Assembly: GCA_002917775.1 (NCBI GenBank)
Contig: KZ627151.1
Location: 322,607 to 386,606 of the forward strand
Direction of reading: 5' to 3'
DNA from: Glaciozyma antarctica PI12
Lineage: Eukaryota; Basidiomycota; Microbotryomycetes; Kriegeriales; Camptobasidiaceae
DNA length: 64,000 nt
In this document: one piece after another, positions 51,926-62,276 of the stretch
Numbering within the stretch: the stretch's first letter is position 1
Layout of the letters: the number at the start of each line of letters is the position of its first letter
Notes under the pieces: generated by a model
Databases searched by the model: none
What the model was told of the DNA's origin: nothing
Seen by the model: only the letters and a program-made list of their open reading frames with translations
Position numbers and translations under genes: made by a program

Positions 51926-53612
51926 TTATACAGTCCACAGCGGCGGTGGTGCGAGAGCAGCACTCGGAATCACGAATCTCTGCCACCCCCACTTCTGCAC
52001 CTCGGGCAGCCCCTCTACCAACCCCAATGCGATCCTGCGCGACGACCCATCAGCTCCCGTCGCACTGGAATCGCAAAAAAGGAACGCACCAGCTCCTTCC
52101 CGCCAACAATCCCAGCCCGACGATGCAGAAGTAGCTCCACGCGAGCCCGACGACTCCCCGCACTCTCCGCCCCGTCAGGCGCGTAAACACCCCCTCGAGG
52201 AAGACGGCGATTCCTTGCGAAAGGAAGAAGATCCATCCCCCGTACCGCAGGGAGAACGACAGTGGCGGGCCTTGCGGGAGGAGGTGCCGTGCGGAGAAGA
52301 GCGCTTGGTCGTGCATCCACGCTGAGAGGGCGAAGACGGTGAATGCCCCGATCGCGCGACCGGCGTGCTTCCCTAGTGCGTGAGAGACGAGGCGCGTGAT
52401 GGGGTCGTAGCCGACGCTCAGGAAGGGTTTCCTGCGTCGCAAGGAGTCAGTTCTCGCTTTGATAGAGAGAGGGAGGAGACGAACCGGAAGAGGGCGTGCC
52501 ATTGCGCGCTCCAGAATTTGGTGACGCTCTTCGGCTTGTACGGTGTGGCGAACAGCGGAGGGAACTCGCGGCTGTCGAAAGGTGCGGGTCGGAATGCGGG
52601 TGGGAGAAGCGCGCGCAGGATCGCTGTTCCGACGACGAACACGATCGACGCCATGGCAAAGCCGATCTCCATTTGAGCGTGGAGGGAGACGCCGACGGCG
52701 GTGTAGGAGAGGACGTTGGCGATGGGTTGAAGTGCTTTGTGGGGGAGAGGGAGGTGGGAGAGGAGAGAGGGGACGGCGGTGTGTCGGTGGATGATAAGTG
52801 CGAGGCAGGTGGTGGAGATGAGGTGGGAGATGGCGAGAGAGGTAAGGGCGGAGCGGAGGAACTGGGAGGGGCGTTTCCGGGGGTGGCGGTGGTGCGATGG
52901 AGGGCCAAAGGCGTAACCAAAGCCGCGGAGCGAGGTGAGGAGGTGGAACGAGTCGAGGAAGATGGTGAGGGGAGAGGAGGGATGGGAGGCGGCGTAGGAC
53001 TTTTGCGAAGACTTGACGAGGGCTGGCGCACCCTTGGTACCGATATCGGGCTCGTACAACTTGGTCGTCCCATTCGTGCGAGTCGTCGAGTCGACCTCCG
53101 CGTGCCCGTTCGCTTTCCCACTTGTAGCCTTCTCTTCCCGCACTGCGGGTTCCACCAGCATATCCTCCGTAGCTTCGACCTCGTCGAATCCAATCCAGGT
53201 GTACGCCGACGAATCCTCCGCGAAGCCCCATTCAACTGCCTGTGGAGTATCCGGATCAGCTCAACGCCTGGAAGGAGAAGTACTCTACGCCAACGCACCT
53301 TCAGCACAAAGTATGGACCAAAGATTCCCTGTGACCGCGTTAGCTCCCTCCTTTTCCCCACTCCGTAGCGGCTTAGCTCACCCAGCGGAAGTTGGCTCCA
53401 ATTGCGTAGTGAAGAGGCGTTATCCGATGCCGAAACGGAGCTACGAAGCTGAGGTAGGCGGCGGGGAAGAAGAGGGCGAGTCGGGCGGGGCGAGAGATGT
53501 ATGGAGGGATAGATGGGTGAAGGAGTACTGCTTGGGCAAAGAGGAAGGGCAGGAAGGAGAGCGCTTCGAGAGGAGGTAGGGAGAACTGGTCGATAGAGAT
53601 GGAGGGTCCCAT
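51926..53612 (-). CDS. MBOAT / wax-synthase-like membrane acyltransferase
   Basis: Predicted multi-pass O-acyltransferase. Start MGPSISIDQFSLPPLEALSF at 53610-53612, with early membrane segments (FLPFLFAQAVLL, LALFFPAAYLSFVA). Next exons: GIFGPYFVLKAVEWGFAEDS, a charged loop (KATSGKANGHAEVDSTTRTN), FHLLTSLRGFGYAFGPPSHH (the R-G-x-G-x-x-x wax-synthase block), HAQMEIGFAMASIVFVVGTA, SVTKFWSAQWHALFRKPFLS (W-x-x-x-W-H-x-x-F-R), and the active-site His in AFTVFALSAWMHDQALFSAR. It ends FVIPSAALAPPPLWTV at a TAA at 51926. This is the arrangement of fungal wax-synthase-domain proteins; the donor and acceptor substrates are not known. Such enzymes fit an oil-storing yeast. Confidence 0.8.
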
Positions 53613-54047
53613 CTTGGGCGGGAGAGGGTGGATTCACGTCGGCGGGAGGTGTTGCTCGGAGAGTCGGGGTGGAGACGCCTGGTTCAGCAAGTGCTGGCTT
53701 GCTGCTGGTCGGCGCACAAAGGGGTGAGCAAGCGTCCGGCTCTGTTGTTGTAGATACACGTACGGCGCACGCGAACGGTATCCAGCGTGAAGGCAAAGCT
53801 GAAAGGAGACCGAGCAAAAACCAAAGATCGCTGTCAGCGAACGCGCCGCTCTTGCCGAGGGCGCACGGGATGACAGCCCGCGAGCTATCCAGCCGAGTCT
53901 GCAGAGCGCGGAGGGGGGAACAGGAGAAGAGGCCATACCTACTTCAGGCCTCAGGCACGACATCCTCCGCGGAGGCCCGGCGTGAGAGTTGACCTTGCGC
54001 GATTTATCGAGGCGCGCTTCTCTCCTTCCTCCCTCTCCTGGTTCAAG
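53613..54047. promoter_or_regulatory. Divergent promoter, MBOAT gene / copper ATPase
   Basis: 435 bp between divergent starts, no supported coding frame. A search for Mac1-like (TTTGCTC) copper-responsive sites by eye found none convincing. Confidence 0.4.
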
Positions 54048-57000
54048 ATGGCAGGGATTCTAAACGAGACGACTCCTCTGTTGGCAGGACTACAGCCGCT
54101 GAACTCTCTCGTATCCATCTCGTCCACGCCAAAGCTCGAGCGGACCACTCTCCTGCTGGGTAAGCCCTGTCCTCCAGCTCCCCCAGCCCAGGGATCCAGC
54201 TAACGCAGAGCCACAGGCAACCTTCACTGTCCATCCTGCGTCTCCTCCGTCACCCAGCTTCTCACCTCACCACCGCTCTCCCTCTCCGCCTCGACCATCT
54301 CCATCTCACTTCTCACCTCCCTCGTCACCTTCTCTCACCCTCCCGACCTCCTTCCTACCGTCAAGTCAACTCTCCTCGATGTCGGCTTCACTCTCGTCTC
54401 GGACGAAGACTCCCCTTCGAGGCCCGAGACTACACGCCGGTGGTTTGAGACCCAGCGCGCGAGGGAGAGGAGAGTGGAGAGGGAGGAGGGAGAGGAGCAG
54501 CGGCGCGCAGAGAAGCACCGCTTAAGCTGTGCCGCGTGCAGAGAGGATGGGAGGGGCAAGGGGAGGGAGTGCGTGGTGAGCATCGGAGGAGGAAAAGCGG
54601 GGGAGAGGATCACTCAGATCGTGGTCGGAGGGATGACTTGCGCGTCGTGCGTTGGTGCAGTCAAGGCTATTCTAGCCCCGGAGGCGGACTCGAGGATCAA
54701 GGGGGTCGACGTGACGCTGTTGCCGGGGCGAGCGGTGGTCAGACATGACAAGGCCCTCGGCGAGGATGAGCTCGCGAGGATGCTCGAGGATGGAGGTTAC
54801 GATGCCGAGGTGGTCGATAGCCGTGAGGTCGTGCCCGAAAAGGATGAAAGGATGGGTCGAGACCAAGATGGTCATCGAGGGAATGACTTGCTCGTGCGTT
54901 CCTCTCTCCTCACGCTCGCAGCGACGCTAAGCTTCTTGGACTGTGACAGCTCCTGCGTTAGCTCGATGAACACGATCCTCAATCCCGAATCAAACTCCGG
55001 AATCCGTTCGGCCGCTGTCACCCTCCTCCCTCCCCTCGCCGTCGTCGTCCACAACCCGTCGCTCATCTCCAAGGACCAGCTCGTCTCAGAGATCAGCGAC
55101 GGCGGGTACGGTGCGGACATCATCAGCTCCTCCCCCATTCCTGCAACCGACACTTCGACGACAAACGAGCGAACCGTCAAGCTTCGCATCGATGGCTTCT
55201 TCTGCTCGTGCGTCGTCCTTCCTTTCTCTCATCTGTCCACCTCACTAAGTCTCACACCAGCAATTGTTCGACCGCCGTCAACGCCCTCCTCTCGTCCCTC
55301 GTCTCGACCGGCTCCCTCCACTCCTTCACGCCTCTCACCGTCGCCACCGCGATCACGACCCTAACCTACACCTCCTCGCCCACCTTCACCCTCCGCACCC
55401 TCCGACGCCTCATTACCTCTCTTGGCCCCTTTACCCTCGTACCCCTACACACCTCCTCCCTCCTCTCAACCCTCTCCTCCGCATCCCAAGCCCGCGAATC
55501 TCGACACCTCCTCTCTCTCCTCCTCCTCACAACCCTCTTCGCCCTCCCGACTTTCTTCATCGGCATCCTCTCCATGACTCTCCTCCCCCCCTCCTCCCCT
55601 CTCGCAATTTACTACGACACCCCACTCTGGGGCTCCGCTTCTCGCGGAACGCTGGCGTTGTTCGCGCTCGCTACGCCGGTGCAGTTTGGAGTCGGGAGCC
55701 TGTTTTATAAGAGGGCTTGGAAGGGGGTTACAGGAGTCTGGAGGAGGGGTGGGAAGGGAAAGTGGAAGGCGAGGTTGCTGAGGTGGGGGAGTATGGACAG
55801 CCTTGTCGTGATTGGGACGACGGTGGGGTGGGTGGCGAGTTTCGGGATGATGGTGAGGGATGCAAGGACGCCGCCGGTTGGGGAGAGGGGAGGGGAGATG
55901 GGGTACTTCGATTCGTCGGTGTTCCTCATGGGATTCATCCTGCTCGGAAGGTACCTCGAGGCGGTCAGCAAGAAGCGAACGGGCGACGCCGTCGAAGCTC
56001 TCGGATCGATGAAGCCGCTCGAAGGAATCCTCTACACCTCCTCCTCGCTCAAACCCTCCGACGAAGCCACCACCACTTCGGAGCTTATCGACTTCCTCGA
56101 AATAGGCGACACGATCCTCATCCACGTCGGCTCCTCCGTCCCACTCGACTGCACCCTTCTCCCCTCCTCCCCCTCTTCCTCCTTCGACGAATCAACTCTC
56201 ACCGGCGAATCCCTCCCCGTCCTCAAAGCCCCTCTCGCGCCACTCTTCGCCTCATCGACGAACCTCGGCCCTTCAGCCGTCGTAGCGCGAGTAAGCGCGC
56301 ATGCGGGCGAGACGTTGTTGGATGGGATTGTGGGCGCTGTGAGGGAGGCGATGAGTAGGAAGGCGGGGGTTGAGAGGTTGGCGGATGAGATTACGGGGTA
56401 CTTTGTTCCGGCCGTCGTTGGGATCGCGGTCGTTACGTTCGTGGTTTGGGTGGTGAGAGGGTATGCGGGAGGGTCGCGGGAGCTGGGAGGGTGGGGGATG
56501 GCTACGCAGTTTGCTGTCGCTGTGCTCGTCGTGGTTCGTTTTTTGCTTCCTCGGTTCGTGCTGGAGAAGGGCTGACGACTGACGTGCAGGCTTGTCCGTG
56601 CGGAGTAGGTCTCGCAGGCCCGTCGGCGATCATGGTTGCGATGGGGATTGCGGCGCGCCTAGGGATCGTTCCGTACGGTGGAGGTGCGTCGCTCGCTCGC
56701 TCTTCGCTCGAGATCTCGCTGACGCAGCGTCGACGCAGGCGAGGCCTTTCAAAACGCAACCAACATCGACTGTATCGTCTTCGACAAGACTGGGACTATC
56801 ACGCGCGGCGAGTTCAAGGTCTCGAACCACGAGCTCTTCGAACTTTCCACCTCGCTCGACGCCCTCGCCTCTCCAGCAACCTTCTGGCGCGCCCTCAACG
56901 CCGTTGAAGAAGCTTCGGCTCACCCTATCTCGACTGGCGTACGCGCCTTCTGTCAAGCTCAAATCACCTCGACGGCTTCGCTCCACCTCCTCACCTCCGA

Positions 57001-58092
57001 AGAGATCCCCGGCCGAGGACTTTGCGGCACCGTCGTCGTCGATACGACTCAAGTCGAGTTCCTCGTCGGCAACGAGCTTCTCATGTCGAACAACAACGCG
57101 AACTACGTCTCCGATTCGGACCTCGTGCGCGCCAAATCCCTCATCGACCGCTGGGGCGCCACCGGTCAATCTCTCGCCCTCGTCGCCGCGCGTCAACTCC
57201 CTTCTCCGACCTTCCACATCATCGCCCTCTTTGCCGTCAGCGATCCTCCGAGGAACGAAGCGGCGTACGTCGTTGCCGAGCTCGAGAAGCAGGGGATTGC
57301 AGTGTACATGTGCACGGGGGATAATCGCGCGACGGCGTTGGCGGTCGCCGTTGGGATCGTCAGGATCTTCGAGGAGAGGGTCTTCGCGGGGGTACTGCCG
57401 GTGGGCAAGCAGGAGTGTATTGAGAGGCTGCAGAGGGGTGGTGCGGCGGATGGGATTGCGGCGGTTAGGAGGAGGGGGAGTTGGTGGCAGAGGAGGAGGT
57501 GGGCGAAAGCGGATCGCTCGAGGGCCAAGGTCATGTTTGTCGGCGATGGGGTGCGTTTGGTTGTGTGTCGTTCGAAGATCTCGGAGGCTGACTTGCTGCC
57601 TCGCAGATCAACGATATCGTCGCTTTGACGCAGGCAGACGTCGGCGTGTCGATGGGCAGCGGTGCCGCCGTCGCACTCACCTCCTCCGAGTTCTGTCTCC
57701 TCTCCTCGAATCCTCGAACTCTCTCCTTTCTCTCCTGGCGCTCTCGCGTGCTACCTTCAACAAGAGTGCGTTCCTCTTTCGCTGGCCGAGCCGCGAGGTC
57801 GTGCTGATCCTTTCCGCAGTCCTCTCCAACTTTGTCTGGGCGTGTGGTTTCAACACGATTCTCATCCCAGTCGCTGCCGGCGCCTTCTACACCTTTGGGA
57901 AGGCCAGACTGCCACCTGTGAGTAGAGCGCGTCTCGCTCAGCGAGAAGACAGCTTACTGACGCTACGAACAGGTCTGGGCTGCTCTCGCTATGGCGTTGT
58001 CGTCGGTATCGGTCGTCGTCAACTCGCTCCTGCTACGTTCGACGTTCCGAGTCCCTGCAGCGGTGCGCAAGTTTGACCAGCTGCAATCTTAG
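54048..58092 (+). CDS. CCC2: Cu+-transporting P-type ATPase, Ccc2-like, with four HMA-type sites
   Basis: Pumps copper into the late Golgi for multicopper oxidases. Start MAGILNETTPLLAGLQPLNS at 54048. Four N-terminal metal-site candidates follow: HCPSC, GMTCASC, GMTCSSC (cysteines joined across an intron near 54894-54951), and FFCSNC. The pump core has SFDESTLTGESLPV, the TM6 site ACPCGVGLAGPSAIMV (usual form CPCALGLATP), phosphorylation motif VFDKTGTIT, nucleotide-site HP in ASAHPIS, GDNRATALAVA and GDGINDIVALTQADVGVSMG. Late helices contain WACGFNTILIPVAAG (usually Y-N) and MALSSVSVVVNSLLLR. It ends RKFDQLQS at 58090-58092. Between HMA2 and HMA3 (about 54830-54860) the frame changes with no intron available. 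About nine exons. Confidence 0.9.
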
Positions 58093-58313
58093 GCAACATA
58101 GCCGGTTTCGGGGCCGAAGAGTGATGGCCGCGCAGGACGTCGGTACGAAACAGTTCCTTCGAAGGTCTCTCCTCGTCGCCTCTGCGACCTTGAAGGGCAA
58201 CCATCGAAGCGTGTCTCGACGCGAAACACCTTCGCCTTTGCACGCGCTCGATCAACTCGGAGATTCGGCCGAGATCCCTCGCCGAAGAAATCTTCGAGCA
58301 GTGATGGCTCCTC

Positions 58314-60491
58314 TGACTCCTGCTACTCGTGAAGCCTGTACGATGGAGCACGCTGGGCAACTCGACGCGCCGAAGAAGGAATCTGAGCCGCCTCACGTGT
58401 GGCCGACGATGAGCAGGGCGCAAAGCGTTCTTCTCGTCGTGAATCTCACGCTGGCGATGACCTTGAACGTGAGCAGCTTGACTCCACTCTCCAGTTAGGT
58501 GACTGACGGGCCTCCTCTCAGATCATGAACGTTCAGGCCGTCGTGATCAGTTTGCCTTCGATAGGCGCTGAGTTCAACATCCGCGATGGAGACTTGCAGT
58601 GGCTCGTTTCGAGCTACTCTCTCACTTTTGGGTGCTTCCTGCTTCTCGCAGGCCGCCTGTCTGATCTCGTACGCTCATTTTCCTTCTTCGGAAGAGCTTT
58701 GACTGACGGGAGACGTTGCAGTACGGCCACAAAAAGGTCTTCCTGGCGGGGACGAGCTGGTTCTGCGTATGGAGCATCGGGTGCGGACTTGCGCCTTCAG
58801 AGATTGGGATGGACGTGATGCGAGCTCTGCAAGGAATGGGGGCGGCAGCTGCAATCGTGAGTTTGCTCTCTCCTTTCTCGGTCGCCCTCCTCGCTGACGA
58901 GCATCTTACCAGCCTGCAGCCATGGTTCGCTTCTCCGAATCCCTCGCACCGCATTGTTTTTGCTCACAGTCTTCCGCAGGGTATCATCGCCCACTCCTTC
59001 CCTCCTGGCCCCCATAAGAGTAGTGCATTCTCCTCATTTTCCGCAGGCGCAGCCCTGGGAGGCTCCCTAGGAACGATTACTGGCGGACTGTTGACCGAGT
59101 ACGCTCCCGTCGGCTGGCGCGCCACCTTCTACGCTTCGGCGGGCCTGGCGACCGGCATCACCATCCTGGGCATGCTTGTTATCCCCAAGGACGTGCGGAT
59201 GGAGCTGCAAGATCAAACGGTGGATTGGATCGGCGCAGGCTTCGCCACGTGTGGCCTGGTGCTGTTGACATTCTCCCTGGCGGCAGGAGATGGGGCTCCG
59301 AATGGCGTGCGTGATTCCGCATTCCTCGCAGTCAGTTTCGTCGCTGATACACCTCTGCAGTGGGCGACGCCGTACATTCCCGTCCTCTTCGTCCTCTCCA
59401 TCTTCCTCCTCGCTGCTTTCATCCTCTGGGAGTACCACGTCGAGAACAGGACCAACAGGACGCCTCTCATGCGCCTCTCCCTCTTCCGCAAAGGTCGCTT
59501 CGCCCTAATCCAGCTTATCGCCCTGTTCGGCTGGTCCTGCTTCTCAAGCCACCAGTTCTTCGCCACGCTTTACTACCAGCAATACCGAGGGCTTTCTCCG
59601 CTCCTGACGATGATTCGATTCATACCTATGAGCATCACCGGTGAGCGAACCGTCACTCGTCAAATCTCCTTGAAAACTGACTTTGCCCTTCGCAGGACTC
59701 ATTCTCAACTTCGGCGTCGCCGTCGTCGCAGCTTACTGCCCCGCTCAAGTCCTCATCGTTCTCGGCGCGTTCGGAACTTCTGCACGTCGCATCAACTTCG
59801 CCGTGAAGCCCTCGCTGACCCAGTTTCGCAGATGTCGCCGCTGCTCTTCATCCTCATCCCCGCCGCCGGAGCCGTCTACTGGAGATACGAGTTTCCAGCG
59901 ATGGTTCTAACTGTCTTTGGCGCCGATTTCATCTTCGCAACAGGCGTGATGTATGGTAGTAAAGTCGCTGCTGCAGACGAACAAGCCCTAGCTGGCGGGA
60001 TCTTCAACGTTCGTCCCCCTCTCTCCCATCTCTTCCGTACCCCACTAACGCGATTTCGCAGACGGTGACCCAGGTCGGAACGGCGATAGGACTAGCAATC
60101 ACGTCCATCATCAACAAACGGGTCACGACCTCCGCCACCACCTCGCTGGGATTCCCCTACGACCCCAACAACGCCGTTCGTCCTTCCTCTCGTCTTCCCC
60201 GTTCTCCTCTCACGCATCGCACAGGGATCTATCCCGCCCGCTGCGCTCCTCAAAGGCCTTCACGCGGCTTTCTGGGGTTGTTTCGCTTTCGGTATCGTCT
60301 GTGCGTTCTTTCTCCCTCTTGCGCGTTTGGTGCGAGCTGACGTGGTGGCAGCGCTATTGATCGCTGTTGTGGGGCTGAGAGGGATTGGGACGGTCGGGGA
60401 GAAGCCGCATGCGCTGATGCATGAGGAGGTGGTGGTGGTGCCGGAGTTGAAGAAGGAGGCGGAGGAAAGGACGTTGGTGGGAGAGGCGTAG
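58314..60491 (+). CDS. MFS drug:H+ antiporter (DHA2-like, about 14 TM)
   Basis: Major facilitator exporter of small molecules. The chosen start MAPLTPATREACTMEHAGQL (58314) leaves 221 bp after the copper ATPase; an in-frame ATG at 58124 would leave only 31 bp. TM1 QSVLLVVNLTLAMTLNIMNV is followed by VQAVVISLPSIGAEFNIRDG and DLQWLVSSYSLTFGCFLLLA, then motif A GRLSDLYGHKKVFLAG (G-x-L-x-D-x-x-G-x-K). GMDVMRALQGMGAAAAI has the R-x-x-Q-G-x-G block. Motif C is GAALGGSLGTITGGLLTEYA. The second half reads LMRLSLFRKGRFALIQLIAL, DEQALAGGIFNTVTQVGTAI and GLAITSIINKRVTTS. It ends EERTLVGEA at 60489-60491. About ten exons. This architecture matches aminotriazole/DHA2-type fungal transporters; the substrate is unknown. 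Confidence 0.85.
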
Positions 60492-60706
60492 GAGGAGGCG
60501 TATAGAGTGAGGAAGGAAGCGTAGAGCGAGGAAGGAAGCATAGAGGGAAGTAGAAGCGAGTGTAATAGGCGAATCTAATTGTTGTTACAACATCGTGAAA
60601 GCAATAGCAAAATCAGGGGATGCGCGGGTGCTAAGATGCTGTACAATATGGGTGGTGTGGGGGTATAGTGATAGGGAGATACGAGAAAGTCTTCGTCATC
60701 GACTGC
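60492..60706. terminator. Convergent 3' region MFS / histidine phosphatase
   Basis: 215-bp convergent spacer; holds both transcript ends. A/T-rich around 60565-60615. Confidence 0.4.
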
Positions 60707-61761
60707 TCAGTCCAAGTCGGCGAGCCCGAACCTGACCTGCTCGCTCCCCTCCAGTAGCTCCTCTACATGTTCCACGCGATCGTCTCCATCTCCCTCGTGA
60801 TGGACCTTCCCATCGTCCTCGCCGAGCTCGAGATCAGGGTCGTAGCGCCAGCGGTTGTCGTCCAAGCCATCGCACTTCTCCGATTCCTTGGAGATGATTC
60901 GGTGGTTCTTCATGATCCAGAGGATATCGTACCTAGTTCGACGTGAGTGAGATCCTGTGAGCGGGGAGAACTGGGACGTACCGGTCGTCGGGGTAGGGAG
61001 TGTCGGCTTCGGCACCGAGAGCGTGCGCGAGTGTGCCGAGGAACGAGTGTTTCTGCGAGCAAAAGCCGTCAGCACCCTGTACAGCATTGGACAGCGGGGG
61101 AAAGAAACGCACCCAGCAGATTAGGATGTCTTTGTTGCTCGTCTTGGCGAACGCCTTGACGAGCTTGCGAACGCACTTTGCGTCGTCCCTCTCACTGCAC
61201 GCCGAACGCAACGCCAATTAGCTCCCGTATCTTCCTCCACGTTCTTCGCCGCAACCCCTTCACGGCCCTCGCGGCAAGTAGGAAGGGCGAGTAGGAAGGG
61301 CGACTCACCAGCTCACGTCCACCGGCAGGCCCAGATCCTTCGCGAGAGGCTTGACGGTGAGGTACGGCCGCATGCGTACGCCCGTCTCCCTGTTGTAGTT
61401 CTGCGAGATGATCATCCCGATGTTGTGCTTCCCCTTGTCCCCAAAGACCTGCATCCGGCGAAGAAGAGGAGTCAGCTCCCTGACCCACGGCATGCCATGC
61501 TCGCCTTCGCGGGAGAGAGAAGGATGGCACGTACGGTCCTCAAGCATTGTGCGCGCTGCTTCCCTGCCAGGCTGAGTCCGGGTTCCTGGTTCGGAGGCTT
61601 CTCGCCATGACGGATCAAGAGGACGCGGTTCGTGAAGTCCTTCTTGAAGTCCGGCGGGGTGATCTCGACGAGGTCGAGGGCGGAGGAGAGGCCAGAGTTG
61701 AATAGAGTAGGGGAGGCGAGTGCTAGAGGAGCGAGGAGGAGGAGTAGCGACACGGGAACCA
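60707..61761 (-). CDS. Secreted histidine-phosphatase-superfamily protein
   Basis: Phosphoglycerate-mutase-like fold with an N-terminal signal peptide: MVPVSLLLLLAPLALASPTL (start 61759-61761). The catalytic motif is NRVLLIRHGEKPPNQEPGLS (R-H-G-E), followed by LAGKQRAQCLRTVFGDKGKH, NIGMIISQNYNRETGVRMRP, VKPLAKDLGLPVDVSCERDD and DILICWKHSFLGTLAHALGA, which supplies the second family histidine. It ends with PYPDDRYDILWIMKNHRIIS and an acidic tail (DLELGEDDGKVHHEGDGDDR) stopping at 60707. Small secreted members of this kind are common in basidiomycetes, and a role in phosphate release is only inferred. About five exons. Confidence 0.8.
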
Positions 61762-62276
61762 TCGATGGGTGGTGCGTTGAGACTTCGTAGGCGGTGGCGC
61801 GCGAAAGGAGGAAGGGATCGGCTGGTAGTGCTGAGTCCTGAGATAGAAGGCCTTGCTGCAAGTGGTCTGGTGGTAGGGAAGGCGATTCGGTCGTGGTGAA
61901 AGGGGAGAGAAGGTGGAGCTGAGCATCGCCGACTCCGCGCTGAGTGTATGCAGTCTGGCGTTATCTGCGCGCAGGAGTCTCTCGCTCCTGCTGCTTTTCC
62001 TCCTCTCCTGCGCCACACTTCTGCTCTGCTCTGCTCCTGCTCAGTGGCAGCCTGACTCTGTGCCAAAGGGCGGGTGCTCGACGCGACTCCCTGCTCGTCT
62101 GCCACTCGGACCTCTTCCTCCCGTTTGGGTTCTCTCAGAGTGTTTGCTCCTTCTCCTTCCTCCAAGTCGCCCCGATTCACGTCTACACTTACGAGTGCCT
62201 TCCTCCGCGCCGACAGCGCTCGGTACGTCCTACCACAGCAACTGGGAGACACGCGGGCTGACCTCCTTCACCACAG
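61762..62276. promoter_or_regulatory. Divergent region upstream of the right-edge gene
   Basis: 515 bp; promoter of the histidine phosphatase and 5' exon(s) or leader of the right-edge gene. No ATG could be joined confidently to the downstream coding frame. A splice donor gtacgtcctacc (62222) and an acceptor caccacag (62276) mark the last leader intron. Confidence 0.45.

Noticed and set aside
52050-53231. A 393-codon frame overlapping the MBOAT gene in another phase
   Set aside because: The same-strand MBOAT exons in the other phase carry the family motifs; this frame is Arg/Pro-rich composition noise that runs through introns.
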